Source of the DNA: Ustilaginoidea virens
Lineage: Eukaryota; Ascomycota; Sordariomycetes; Hypocreales; Clavicipitaceae
Length of the DNA stretch: 64,000 bases
Assembly: GCF_000687475.1 (NCBI RefSeq)
Contig: NC_057318.1
Location: 3,782,001-3,846,000 of the forward strand
Reading direction: 5' to 3'
Below, one piece after another: positions 1 through 11,711 of the stretch. The first letter of the stretch is position 1; each line of letters starts with the position of its first letter. A program made the position numbers and the translations under genes. The notes under the pieces are model-generated. The model made no database searches. It was not told the origin of the DNA and saw nothing but the letters and a program-made list of their open reading frames with translations.

Positions 1-1162
1 GAGTAAGCGCCATCAGTGGAGCAAGTGGAGACTGGAGAGCCATGGTTTGATTTGGAACTCCGTAATGGTGTGTGGCTGGGTGGGGATGAGCCTCATCCAA
101 GTGCAAAGTGAGTGGCTGAGTCGGTGGATGGTTAAGTGACCTTTGACAGCCACGCGAATGGGCTACTCGACCCACCACGACCAGAGGAAAAACAGAAGGT
201 ACGGAGTACTTGATTTCACGTCGGACCCTCTATGATGGAATTCTAAGAGAGTTCCAGTTGTGCAAAGATATACACCACGAACATGGCAGCCATATCGCGT
301 GTAGAAGTGTAAGTGAGGTATCGGAAACTGGGCGGGTCTGGTGACTGAACTGAGCTGATGAAGGGATAAAGAACCGAATATCGGTTGGGACCTACGCCAC
401 AGTCTACTTGCATTGTACCAGGCAGGTGGGTATCGTAGATGACCCAGAGGTTCCCAGGAAAAGGGAGTGTGAACAGATAGGTAAGGTACCTACTGTACCT
501 ATCTAAGAGAATTTAGAAAGGTCAAGCCGAGGTCAATCAGCCCGGACATCTGGAGGCACCTCGTAAAACAGCCTGAGGTCAGTACCTCCAGGGCTAGGTA
601 CCGGTACTTGAGGGTTGGTGGCATTTCTGGCACTTGTAGGGGATAGTTGCGCAAGCCAAGGATCAAATGACGCGTCAAGAACCTTGGCTGTTAGGCGAGC
701 AGAAGTCGAGAGGTACTGGTACCGACCGTGTCGAAGTACTTTCTGATTTCGCCAAGACGGAAACACCAGCTTCAATAGGTACCTAAGGTACCTGCCTCCT
801 AGGTACCATTAAAGCCATGTCTTAGTCTACGGAGTACTGATGCACGGTGCGACATCAACGACGGCTGGCTGGGTCACTGATGTGGCACGGCTTTTGGGGG
901 CTTCGTTCGCGGGCTAATTCCAGTTGAGCCGTTCGCCTGACCAGCTTATGTGCCCTTCTGCGCTCCTGCCCTTCTGCCACTCTGCCCCTCTGCCCCTCTG
1001 CCCCTCTGCCCCTCTGCCCCTTTGCCCCGTGGCGCGGCCACGCCGGGCGCTGGGTGGAAACATTGCAACAACGTCTACTCCCGTACCTCTGGGAATCTGA
1101 TTCCTCGTTCCACTTCGTCTTGATGCAAACACCGGGCAGAAGGCGGCCCTCGCATCGCGATC
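1..1162. other. Intergenic, left edge
   Basis: No gene seen. The stretch carries scattered AGGTACC/GGTACCT palindromic fragments (about 482-506, 592-612, 773-812), two exact TACGGAGTA 9-mers (200 and 828), and an 8-bp CTCTGCCC tandem repeat at about 967-1027. The open frames here have no recognisable protein character. Confidence 0.6.
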
Positions 1163-1848
1163 ATGGCTACACATATGCGGGAGAGACGGGTGGCCAAGGA
1201 GCGCCAAAAGGTTTGTGATTCCACAGCTCGGCTGTACACTGCTCAACTCCTCCGACAAACAAGTGAAACACATATCGACCATACTGCCATGTCACATCAT
1301 CTGCTCACTTACCTTACCCCACGGTAGATTGAAAAGTCGGGCCTTCCACCCGGGATCGAGCTCATTGACGGCGATAATCTCAAGGACTGGGCGTTCGACA
1401 TTCGCGTCCTGGATTCGAACCCGCTCTATGCGAACCAGACATTCCGCCTCAAATTCCAATTCCCCCAGTCGTATCCTATAGGTATGTCGTTGCCCTTGCC
1501 CGTCTTGATACGGCACGTCAATCGGGACTTTCGTAAACCATAGCTTCCGACTTCCGACGTTAATTCCATCGCGACATAGAACCGCCCGAAGTCACCTTTG
1601 AAATGAAACCCGACCGCCCGATTCCCATCCACCCTCATATATATTCAAACGGCATTATATGTCTCGACTTGCTTGATAGCCAGGGGTGGAGTCCTGTACA
1701 GAGCGCAGAGAGCGTCTGCATGAGCATACAAAGCATGCTGACCAGCAACTCCAAGAATGAGCGTCCTCCTGGGAATGAAGAATTTGTCAAGGGAAACCGG
1801 CTTCGGCCGCGGGACATTGAGTTTCTGTTTCATGACAACACTGTTTGA
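1163..1848 (+). CDS. E2 ubiquitin-conjugating enzyme, UBE2W type
   Basis: Three exons: 1163-1210, 1328-1481, 1580-1848, giving 156 residues; phase closes at both GT-AG introns (117 and 98 bp). The UBC fold is complete. The active-site region reads HPHIYSNGIICLDLL, with the catalytic cysteine at residue 95. It is followed by a WSPVQSAESVCMSIQSML segment and a C-terminus ending in HDNTV. The HPH-Y-SNG-ICL signature, the RPP motif and the short length match UBE2W-type E2s, which in animals attach ubiquitin to protein N-termini. That activity is inferred by homology. The start at 1163 gives MATHMRERRVAKE, a normal E2 N-terminal helix. The downstream 3' region to 1980 contains only short frames. 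Confidence 0.9.
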
Positions 1849-2889
1849 AAGATGGGTCTCGACACCCGCGAGGAAATCATGCAGTTCAAAAACAGGCTCG
1901 GCAAAGGCCCCCTGTCGAACCGGGCTCAAGTCAGCAACCTGCAAAACCATGCTCATGCGAGTGAGTGACTGGCACATCTTGCGTCTTTTTTTTTTCGAGA
2001 GAAGCCGGCATCCGCTGTCTATCTTTTCTCACCCGTCTCGGCGTGCAGAGAGGACTTCATCATTGTGCTAGATTATGCGGCTCTCGAATGGCGATTTGAG
2101 TGTTTATTATTACTCTTGACTACCTACCTTACCTACCTAGGTAGGTAGTTATATAGTCCTGGAGTTCCTGTTGTAGGAGGGTCAGAAGGGTTAGTATGTA
2201 GGCACCGTTAGCATTTCTTGGGATGGGTAGCCTTCTGATTAGTTGCACGTCACGTCGGAAATTTTTGGATTTACTTTGGCCTGATTCTTGCTATTTGACT
2301 TACACATAGCACGGTTCCGTGTTTCGTTAAATACTTCTATACCTACTGTTTTGGTTATACAAGGCAACCATCCCTTAGGTTAGGTCTATGGTACCTAGGT
2401 ATCTAAGGTAGAGACCTAGAGCTTCTGAGAGTCGTGACACGTACTACTTTGCAGCGCGCTTAGCGCTGTAGTCGGATCAGCAAAAGCGCCCAGCCTGAAT
2501 GGGACATTCCACGGACTAAACATCGGCCTTGACTTTGTATTTGTGCAACTAGCGTAATTTTTTATCTTCTTCTTCTTGGTCATCTTCTTCTCTGTTTCTT
2601 GTCTTTTCATTCTTAATCATTTCGAGCACTTCTTCGGATCGTTATCGTTATCCTTGTCCGTGATGACGTCGTTGTTGGGTGGCTCCGCCTGGGGTTGCCT
2701 GCCTGCGTCTCTGCTCACCGCCCTACAGGGTCAACGTTAGGTACCTCCTGCCTAACCTACCTCCAAGCTTATCAGAAGGGTGGGCAGAATCAATTATGTA
2801 CAAGCTGCTCGTCACCGCCCCCTCCACTCGACGTGAAGCTCACGCCTCGTTCGCTGCTGAGCTTCTCCCAGTTGGTCTAATGAGCCGTG
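1849..2889. other. Intergenic between E2 gene and VPS33
   Basis: No gene supported. It contains palindromic ACCTACCTAGGTAGGT (about 2119-2150) and another GGTACCTAGGTA cluster (2391-2413). A pyrimidine-rich TCTTCTTCTT segment lies near 2565-2600. The VPS33 promoter and leader should lie in the right half. Confidence 0.5.
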
Positions 2890-5131
2890 ATGGCCCCCCG
2901 CAATGAGTTCGACGCGGAGCAGATCCGAAACAAAGCCCGCAAAGATCTCCTCTACTTGCTAGAAGGTGTATGCGCCTCCATCGTCGTTCAGCCAAACACC
3001 TCAACCGTTGCGTTTACCCCATCACTAATCCTAGCAGGTCCGTGGAAAGAAGAATCTCGTTTTTGACAAAAGCCTAGTCGGCCCTGTGGGAACCATTGTA
3101 AAAGTCAACACATTGCAAGAATATGGAGTGGACAAGTTCTTCATACTGGAGAATGACAACGTGGACACGAGTCAACATAACGTGGTCTTCATAGCTCGAG
3201 GAGAGTGCGGTTCTCATGCCGATGCCATAGCTAGTAAGCCCGCCCGCCCATCAAACCCTCGCTTTGGGTGGAAGACTTGTCATTAGGTACTTACTCGGGT
3301 GTCGTTTGTAGACCAGCTCAAACGAGTGCGACGTCAAAGTCAGACAACCCATGAGTTTCACATCTTCTGGGTCCCTCGGCGCACACTGGTGTCGGACCAG
3401 TTGCTAGAAGAAGCGGGCGTTTTGGGCGATGTCAACATATCTGAGCTACCACTATCGTTCTTCCCTTTGGAGAAGGATGTACTCTCTCTAGAGCTGGATG
3501 ACTCCTTCAAAGACCTGTATCTGTCAAAAGATGTCACGCCAACATTTCTTCTGGCTAGGGCATTGATGGAAATCCAGCAACATCATGGCTTGTTTCCTCG
3601 CATCATTGGTAAAGGCGATCTCTCCAAAAAAGTGTGTGATTTATTGGTTCGCATGCGACAAGAACATCTGGCAGGTGAGGACACCAGCGGCTCGAATAGG
3701 TCTGGCTTGACGCCGAGCACAACGAGTGAAAGTGTCATCATCATCGATCGCGAGGTAGACTTGGTCACTCCCCTCCTCACACAGCTGACCTACGAAGGTC
3801 TTATCGACGAGGTATTCGAAATACAGCACAAGCAAACAAAAGTTGACACAACCGTCGTGGGCGCTCCCGTTCGATCAGGTGCGGCCGCTACCACCCAAGG
3901 TCGAAAAGAAACCGTCTTATTGGACTCGAGCGATAAACTGTACGACCAATTACGAAACGCCAACTTTGCTATTGTAGGCGGAATGCTGAACAAGGTTGCT
4001 CGACGGTTGCAACAGGTACAGACCGATTACGAAAGTAAGCATACGACAAAGACGCTGGCTGAGCTGAAGGAGTTCGTTGGCCAGCTGCCTGGATACCAAC
4101 AAGAGCATCGAAGTGCTCGGATACACACTGGCATAGCCGAGGAAATCATCAAACATACCAGGACCGATCAGTTCAAAGGTCTTCTCGAGGTGCAACAGAA
4201 TCTCGCGGCAGGAGCGGATCCTTCCTCTCAGTTCGACGGCATAGAGGAGTTGATTGCCCGAGACGCACCATTGCGAGAAACTCTGAGGGTCCTTTGCATA
4301 TACTCGTGTATCTCGGGAGGCGTCAAGCCAAAAGAGTTTGATCAATTCCGCAAGCTCATCTTGCATGGCTATGGCTACCAGCATCTGTTAACCCTGCACA
4401 ATCTGGAAAAGCTGCAGCTATTCTTGTCCCGATCATCCCCCCTCGCTGGCATGATTCCTATGGCAAGCGGCAATGCAAATACCAGCGGGACGAAGACCAA
4501 CTACACGTACTTGCGCAAGCAGCTCAGGCTTATTGTTGACGAGGTTCAAGAGGATAGCCCCAACGACATTTCTTACGTATATAGCGGATATGCACCACTT
4601 TCCATTCGCTTGGTGCAATGCATCCTACAGAAGCAATATCTGACGTCTTTCGCAAAAGGAGGCAGCGCTACGAGTGCCGGCATGGCTCCCGTTGGGGCAG
4701 CCACCCAGGGCTGGCACGGGTTCGATGAAGCCGTCAAGCACGTACGAGGTCAGACATTTTACGAGCTGCAAAAGGGTGAGGATAAGGCGGTCAAGGCACG
4801 AGCTCTTCTTTCCGGGGGCGGCGCTAAGCAAACTGTTTTTGTGGTGTTTGTGGGCGGTATTACATTCTCCGAGATTGCTGCTCTCCGATTCATCGCCAAG
4901 AAGGAAGAAGGTTTGTTGAAGCCCGTGCAAGGAAATCCATCCGTTTTTTTTCCTTTTTTTTTCCTTTTTTTTTTTTTTTTTTGCCCTGGATTGCACTGAC
5001 AACCCATAGGACGTCGAAATATAATCATCTGTACCACAAGCATTATAAGTGGCAACAGGATGATGGATGCCGCGATTGAGGCTGGATCCTATGCAAGGGA
5101 ACCCGAGGAAAGCGAGCAACGTAATAGCTAA
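2890..5131 (+). CDS. VPS33: Vacuolar sorting SM protein Vps33 (HOPS/CORVET)
   Basis: Four exons: 2890-2967, 3038-3233, 3312-4910, 5010-5131; 664 residues. The protein is a Sec1/Munc18-family member. The N-terminus includes LLYLLEGVRGKKNLVFDKSL. The middle has IIIDREVDLVTPLLTQLTYEG, the conserved SM core block. The C-terminus has FVVFVGGITFSEIAALRFI followed, across the last intron, by NIIICTTSIISGNRMM, typical of Vps33. In yeast Vps33 is the SNARE-binding SM subunit of the HOPS and CORVET tethers on vacuole and endosome membranes. The last intron (4911-5009) holds a long T-rich tract that could confuse gene callers; without splicing the frame ends early at 4999. Length fits the family (about 600-690). 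Confidence 0.95.
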
Positions 5132-6209
5132 CAGCAAAAATGTACGATACCTTGCTAGACACAATCGAAGCCCGTTTGATTATGGCGATAATACCATCGA
5201 CAGGCGTTGGTTATGGTAATGGTATGCAACCACATTTTCAGCGGTCATTCTGATTCTGCAATACCTCTCTTTGTACCTATTTGATTTGGCCTGTTGAGTC
5301 ATTTTGATGCTTTTCCTGTGGCTTTGGCTTAGCCCAGAAGGCATCTCTCAGCCAGCCGGTTTGCGCACTGAGCCTCGTCTTGGGTTTGAATATTTGATTG
5401 CGAGTTTGGCCGAAAGGTTGGGACTCCTGACAAACAATACTGGAGAGTTGGCGCTTCCGAGATTGGGGTTGTCTGATTACGGACGGACCCATAACTTTTC
5501 GACACCAGGCTTGCAATCCGAAGGCGCCGTGCACGTGACTCGGCACGACGATGCTTCCTGGGAGGGTCACTGAGGGGCGTGATGAGTCAAACAGTTTCAA
5601 TCCCCTTCGTTGAGCCTTCCTTGAAATAGTTTTATGCAGGCAGTCAGAGCCAGTTGGTCGAAAAATGGCCCCTCCTATGCTGACTTAAAGCAACGAGAGA
5701 GAAAAAAAAGACCATATTCAACAAGAATCTGGTTCCGTTCCGGGGTCGACATTGATGTTTGAAAATCTGGCTAATCAGTAAGTAACCTCGTGACGCTTAC
5801 ATCTGAGCCTCTGCGAGGTAGGCAAAGGTGCAGTGTATGCTGACGGCAACAAAGGCAGTTTGGAGGCGACGCACAGATACTGGTGCTGGCTGTCAAGCGT
5901 AATACCAAGGCCAGACAGTGCTAGCTTCTGATCACCACTGCCAATTAATCCGCGGTCGACGACGTATGGCCATGACAAAATAGACTCGTGCCTCTCTCAT
6001 GTGTACGTGAAAGTCCGGATTTGGCCCGTCGCTCAGTGAAATTCTGTCACGTACAACACCCACTCAACGCCGCTCGCACTCCTACTCCTGGGGGGCCAAG
6101 TCTGGTAACATGCCGACTGATGACGATTGTCCATACCCGCCTTCAGAACGCATTCACACACAGCCTGCGTCTCAGTCAATTAGCCTCGACCTGACGCTGT
6201 CAAATCCGG
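5132..6209. other. Intergenic VPS33-LSD1
   Basis: About 1.1 kb without a convincing gene. It probably holds the VPS33 3' UTR and the promoter/leader of the demethylase gene. A 50-codon ORF (6110-6262) begins here and overlaps the demethylase start in another frame. Confidence 0.5.
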
Positions 6210-9200
6210 ATGAACCCCTTTATCCATTCTCTGGCCAAGATACCCAAAATTATGTTGGATGATACAGAGGACAATCAATTCCACAGTCTCGAGACCATCG
6301 AAGTCTCCGTCGGAGAAGACATTGACAGGTCATCTTTGTCCCTTGCAAGCAGTTTCGGGTAAGCATTCGACTGCCCGCTTGGCATAGTATGCGTTCGTGT
6401 CTGCATAGGCCTAACATCTACCAGCGGTGTTGAGCAGGGGAATATATACGAGTCTTCGCAGGCTCCAAGTGGAGACGTGGTACCTGTTTCCCTGGACTCG
6501 TCTACATCTTCTCTCACGGAGCAGTCCGAAGCATCATCGCTCTCTGTCCTGTCCAGCAAAGCTACCACGCCGCTGGACACTGACTCTAGCAAACTTCTAC
6601 GTGCTGATAAAGAAAGTCAACAATCTTCTCCCAGGTCTTATCATCGTATCCACAAACGACTCAACTGCACGGTCCGACCCAAATCCTCGGTTCCCACCAA
6701 TGTTCCAGCACATCAATATGCCGCCGAGTGCATCGATGCTTCAGAATCCTCTCGACTGAATCCATACGCTTTGCATCCTGAAGAATACCACCTACTTCGG
6801 CAGCACATTTCTCATGCACAGGTTACAACATATCTCAATATTCGAAACAGTATTCTGCGCATATGGATCCAAAAACCTTGGGTCGGTGTAACAAGACAGC
6901 AGGCGCTAGGTTGCGCAAGCTCCAGGTGGTTCGATGCCGCCAACGTATGTTACGACTGGCTCGTGAGGAGAGGATATATCAATTTTGGGTGTGTACGACT
7001 TCCTGACGTGCTTGAGAAGCAGAGTCATGAACAAAAGTGTGAGAAGCGTAGGATCATTGCCGTCATCGGCGCGGGTGTATCCGGATTATCCTGTGCAAGA
7101 CAACTGGAAGGCCTTTTTAAGCAGTATGCCAGCAGGTTCTTCGAGATGGGCGAGAGTATTCCAAAGGTGGTTGTCCTCGAAGGACGGGGCCGTATTGGGG
7201 GTAGAGTATATTCTCGGGAATTCAAAACCATGTTCAGCAACCGGAAACCAGAGTTCAAAGACAAACGACACACCGCCGAGATGGGTGGGATGATCATAAC
7301 CGGGTTTGCACGTGGCAACCCAGTCAATGTTCTGGTTCGGGGCCAGCTGGGCTTACAGTATCACGTCTTGACAGCAGACACTACGATTTATGACAGCAAC
7401 GGCAAGCCTGTAGATCCCAAGCGCGACGAGTTGGTGGAGAAGCTCTACAACGACTGCTTGGATCGCGTGAGCGGGTACAAGTTCAAGTCGCAGCCGTCTA
7501 AACTGATCGAAGGCAATCGTGACCTTCTCGGCGAAGGCCGCGATAGTCCAGGCGATGGTGGCAAGACAATACTACAAGCTGAAGAGGCCGCCGCTGGACT
7601 GCCACACGCGCCGTCGGTGCCGGAGCAGAGCGTTCCAGCCAGGATCAACCTCGTGCCGGTGTCTGCGGACAAGTTGACTGGTCGAGTACATACTATGCCC
7701 GGCGTTGCAGCATCGGAGAAAGTTGCGGAAAAGGCAAAGTTGATGGGTTGGTCCCTGAACCCCCACGCGGAGCCGGACTTTGATCTAAACCTCGACGAAG
7801 CTTCGTCTCGAAATAATTCGACTCTGGGTTCGGTCTTGGACCACGCGATCAGTTGTTACAAGGGCCTGGTCGATCTAAATGCACAGGATTTTCGTCTGCT
7901 GAATTGGCACATTGCCAATCTGGAATATAGCAATGCCGCGAGTCTGCATAACCTCAGTCTATCCTTGTGGGACATGGATGCCGGTAACGAGTGGGAGGGG
8001 AGCCATACTATGGTTGTTGGTGGTTATCAAAGCATCGCTCGTGGGCTGCTTTATTGCCCGACGCCACTTGACCTGACTTCAAAGTTTGTCGTTGGGAGGA
8101 TCAGATACGACGACGCACAGTTTGATGGCCGCGCAACAATCGAGTCTGAGGACGGTATGACTGTAGAAGCAGACACCGTGGTTTGCACCATCCCTCTGGG
8201 TGTCTTGAAGCATGGCAATGTCACGTTCGAACCGCCACTGCCGGCGTGGAAGGTTGGAGCGATTGAACGCTTGGGCTTTGGTATTCTGAACAAGGTCGTT
8301 TTGGTCTACGACGAAGTATTCTGGGACTCTGAGCGGCATATATTTGGCGTGCTCAGAGACTCCCCCAACGAGCACAGCACGTCACAAGAAGACTATGGCC
8401 TCAACAGGGGTCGCTTTTTCCAATGGTTCAACGTGACAAGTACTACAGGCGTCCCATGTCTCATTGCCCTCATGGCTGGGGAGGCCGGGTTCGAAACAGA
8501 GCGCTCCAGCAACGAAAGCCTCATCGAAGAGGCCACTCAGATCCTTCGTAGCGTGTTTGGCAAGAAGGTACCATATCCCGTCGAGTCCGTGGTAACCCGC
8601 TGGGGATCCGACAAGTTTGCGAGAGGGAGCTACTCGTCTGCGGCTCCGGGGATGCAGTATGATGACTACGACAGCATGGCTCGGTCGATCGGCAACCTGG
8701 TGTTTGCCGGCGAGCACACCATAGGCACACATCCCGCCACCGTTCACGGCGCATATCTGTCTGGTCTGCGGGCCGCTTCGGAGGTCTTGGAGGGCATGCT
8801 AGGACCTATCGAGGCCCCCACGCCTCTGATTCTGCCCAAGGACTCCCCCCATCTGCAAAAGCGCAAGGAGACCGCCAGGGGCCCTCGCGAAGCGCGCCTA
8901 GAAGCGTACGAGGCGAGAATACGGGATTACATCCGAGACGAGATCGGGGACCGCCCCTTGCCCCCCGCCAAAGTCACATGCAGCGCCCATCTCTTATACG
9001 GCAAAGCAAACTCGGACGAAGCCAGAAAGCGTTGCGAGAATCGCAAGGGGGGGAAGAAGGCCCGCAGCCTGTCCAAAGAGGTCCGCGCCATGACATCCAG
9101 AATGTGGAAGGAAGCAACGCTAGAACAACGGCAGCCATACAAGGAACAGGCTGCGGCGCATAAAACGGCATACAACGAGGCCCAGAGTTTATTCAAAGAG

Positions 9201-9374
9201 CAGGCTCAGAATTGGGACCAAAGGGCCGTAACGCTCCGGGCTCAGTACGAAAAGGAACACCCCAGTCTTCCCGGGCCAGACGAGCCGCCGGGCGAAGTTG
9301 GCGCGGCAAGCAAACATCGCCGTGTCAGGCAGGTCAGTTACGCGGGTGACGGTGACAAGGAGAGAGATTTGTAG
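6210..9374 (+). CDS. lsd1: LSD1-type histone lysine demethylase (SWIRM, amine oxidase, HMG-box)
   Basis: Two exons, 6210-6358 and 6425-9374 (66 bp intron); 1032 residues. Order of domains: an acidic/serine-rich N-terminus; a SWIRM domain at about 160-240 (ALHPEEYHLLRQHI to WLVRRGYINFG); an FAD-binding amine oxidase domain starting at VIGAGVSGLSCARQLEG (about 263) with GRGRIGGRVYS and ending with FAGEHTIGTHPATVHGAYLSG; then an HMG-box at about 900-972. This domain set is known for fungal LSD1/HdmA proteins, FAD-dependent demethylases acting on histone H3 in the nucleus. The start at 6210 is the first ATG after an in-frame stop (6192); an additional upstream exon cannot be excluded. The HMG-box suggests intrinsic DNA binding. 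Confidence 0.92.
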
Positions 9375-9920
9375 AAACAACAACCACTTTGTGCCATTCG
9401 TTTTCCTCATGTCATTTCTTATAGCCCGGCGCTGGATTGGGAGACTGCATTTGCGGACTGGGAGACTTTTGCGCTTTTCATTGTTGTTGTTGTTGTTGTT
9501 AAAGTGGGAGCAGTAGTAGCACATGGGTCTCGGGGTTGTCGTTATTCATTCAGGCGTCAGATTATGGGTGCATTACATTCCATGGAAACCTTGGGTAAGG
9601 GGGAAGAGTTCAACTGGTAAGTTCAAATCATCCATGTAGTGAGCACGTCAATGAACACGAGTCATGGATATTTATGCAAGCCAACTGGATCGAAGTGAAG
9701 CATCCAAATGAACATGCATGAAAGTGTGACCCAAGCTGGAGGTCCCGAATGTGTCGTAGCGTAATAGTACTACGTACGGCCAGTAGATGGTGGACCAACT
9801 AAGGAAGTGTATTTGAGGCTTTGATACAGTGCGGAGGCCCATTTGGGCAACCTGTAGCTTTGATACAAAGGGGATATATTGCTTTAAACTCGGGGCCTGT
9901 GACCCTATTCGTCTACACGC
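9375..9920. other. Convergent spacer LSD1/ATP3
   Basis: 546 bp between two convergent genes. It holds both 3' UTRs and a short (TTG)n run near 9482-9500. Nothing else recognised. Confidence 0.5.
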
Positions 9921-11177
9921 TTACATATCCTCCGAGGCGGTGGCACCAGTGATGATTTCGACTAGTTCTCCGGTAATGACAGCCTGTCGGGTACGGTTAT
10001 AGAGAATCTGGTACCTGCCAATCATCTCACCAGCATTCTTGGAAGCATTCTGTTCGGGGTGGGGGAGGGGGAGATTTGGGTTAGCGTTTACATCCTGCAT
10101 AGTCAAAGATTATGCCAGTCTGCTCTAGCAGCCGTGTGTGTTTTGACTCACGTCCATAGCATTCCGTCGCGCAGAGATCTCGCAGGCGTGGCCTTCGGCC
10201 AGAGCCCAGTACAGGTTGTTGGCGAGGCTGTATTCACGGAGGTTGACCAGGGCATCTTCGTCCACCTCAAAGGCAGAAATATTGGCTATTCACACAAACA
10301 AAGAGTTGTTAGCGTTTCTTTTTCCAACAATCGCACAACACACAACTGCAGACGTACGGGACTGGGCAATGGCTTCCTCTGAAAATGCCGCAAGGAAGGT
10401 AGGCTCGTAGGTCTGAGCATTGACGAACTTGTTGTACAGAATCTTGACGTCGGTATACTCGGATGAGAGAAGAACAATCTGGTCGGCAATTGCCTGAGCA
10501 TCGGCAAAGGAGGGGATGTCCTTGCCAACACCGGAGAAGGAGAGCTGGATGGAAGCGGCGTTGGTTCGCAGAAGCTGAGCCTTGCACTTCTCGCCAATGA
10601 CGACCAGATCAAAGGGCTCGGGAGACTGGTTGGCGAGGGCACGAATGCGTCGGCTGAGGCCGGAGTGGACACCTCCGCAAAGGCCCTTGTCGGAGGAGCA
10701 GACAATGATGAGGGACTTCTTCTGCTCGGCTTCGGCAGCCGTGGTCTCGGCGGCGTCGAAGACCTCATTGGCGCTCTCGCCGTACTTGCGAGACTCGGCC
10801 ATGGCGCGCTGGGCACGTGTGAGCTTGGTCGAGGCCACGATCTTCATGGTGCTGGTGATCTTTTGGATGTTGCGGATGGACTTGAGACGGCCTTCGATTT
10901 CACGGAGGGTCGCGAACGTCGCAGCTCCATTTGGGCTGGCAGCCGTAGCTCTGGAGTCGAGAAGAACCTCCTCGTTAGCAAAGACTGAAGCATGCTATTT
11001 GTGGAGCTGTTTCAACTCGGCGTTGATGTAGTTCAGTCGAGAAGGGAGGGGGGGGGGGTTTCCGTCGTGGTTGCTGCGACTTTGTCGGTACGAAACATCG
11101 GGGTGATGCATGCCGGCTTACCGGAGAGGAGCTGAGGCCGCAGCTCGGAGAGCTGGACGGGCCGCCCTTGACAGCAT
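9921..11177 (-). CDS. ATP3: Mitochondrial F1F0-ATP synthase gamma subunit
   Basis: Four exons on the minus strand: 11177-11122, 10950-10358, 10285-10152, 10049-9921; 303 residues, phase consistent. The N-terminus [19 protein letters not shown] is a clear mitochondrial presequence. The mature part starts [20 protein letters not shown], continues with the gamma signatures [11 protein letters not shown] and [12 protein letters not shown], and ends in the conserved helix [22 protein letters not shown] and a tail with [12 protein letters not shown]. Gamma forms the central rotor stalk of the F1 motor in the inner membrane. The gene is divergent from TOP1, so the two share the 534 bp between their starts. 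Introns are 171, 72 and 102 bp in transcription order. Confidence 0.96.
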
Positions 11178-11711
11178 TGTGACAGTTTCGAGATGGCGGC
11201 GGGAGCCTTCTGACCAACAATGACCCGATTGACGGCGATGAACGTACGAATCAACTGATTCCGGGGGTGCGGTGGTTCGTGATTGACGACAGGGCGAGCG
11301 AGGTTGGTTTGGTTTGGCTTGGTTTTGCTCCGTCGCTATTTTCTCGGCAAATCGGCGGCTAAGGAGGTACGTCACGTGACGCTCCCATGCCTGCTGGGCC
11401 TAACCTTGAATTGCCTTAGCCGGAAGGCAATGCAATGAATGTGCTGTCTTTCTGGGGCCCAGCAACTTTTATCTTGCCAAGTAAACGGATTTCTGCCCAG
11501 GGTCGTCCAACTTATCTCCCTCATCTCCTTCACTATTGAGGCGTTGAGGGTGGTTGCGTTTTGCGTCTGGCGTCCTTGATTTTTTCTTTTCTTCCCCTCT
11601 ACCTCCATCAAAATTTTTCGCTTCAAACCACTCCTCCGAGCATCCGTCCCAACACCTTTGGCGGCGCGACCTTTGGCACGATTTCTGAGCCGCGGATTCC
11701 GCACGGCCACG
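11178..11711. promoter_or_regulatory. Divergent promoter ATP3/TOP1
   Basis: 534 bp separate the start codons of ATP3 (minus) and TOP1 (plus), so both promoters and 5' leaders must fit here. An uninterrupted minus-strand frame runs through much of it but shows no protein family. No individual element is assigned. Confidence 0.55.
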
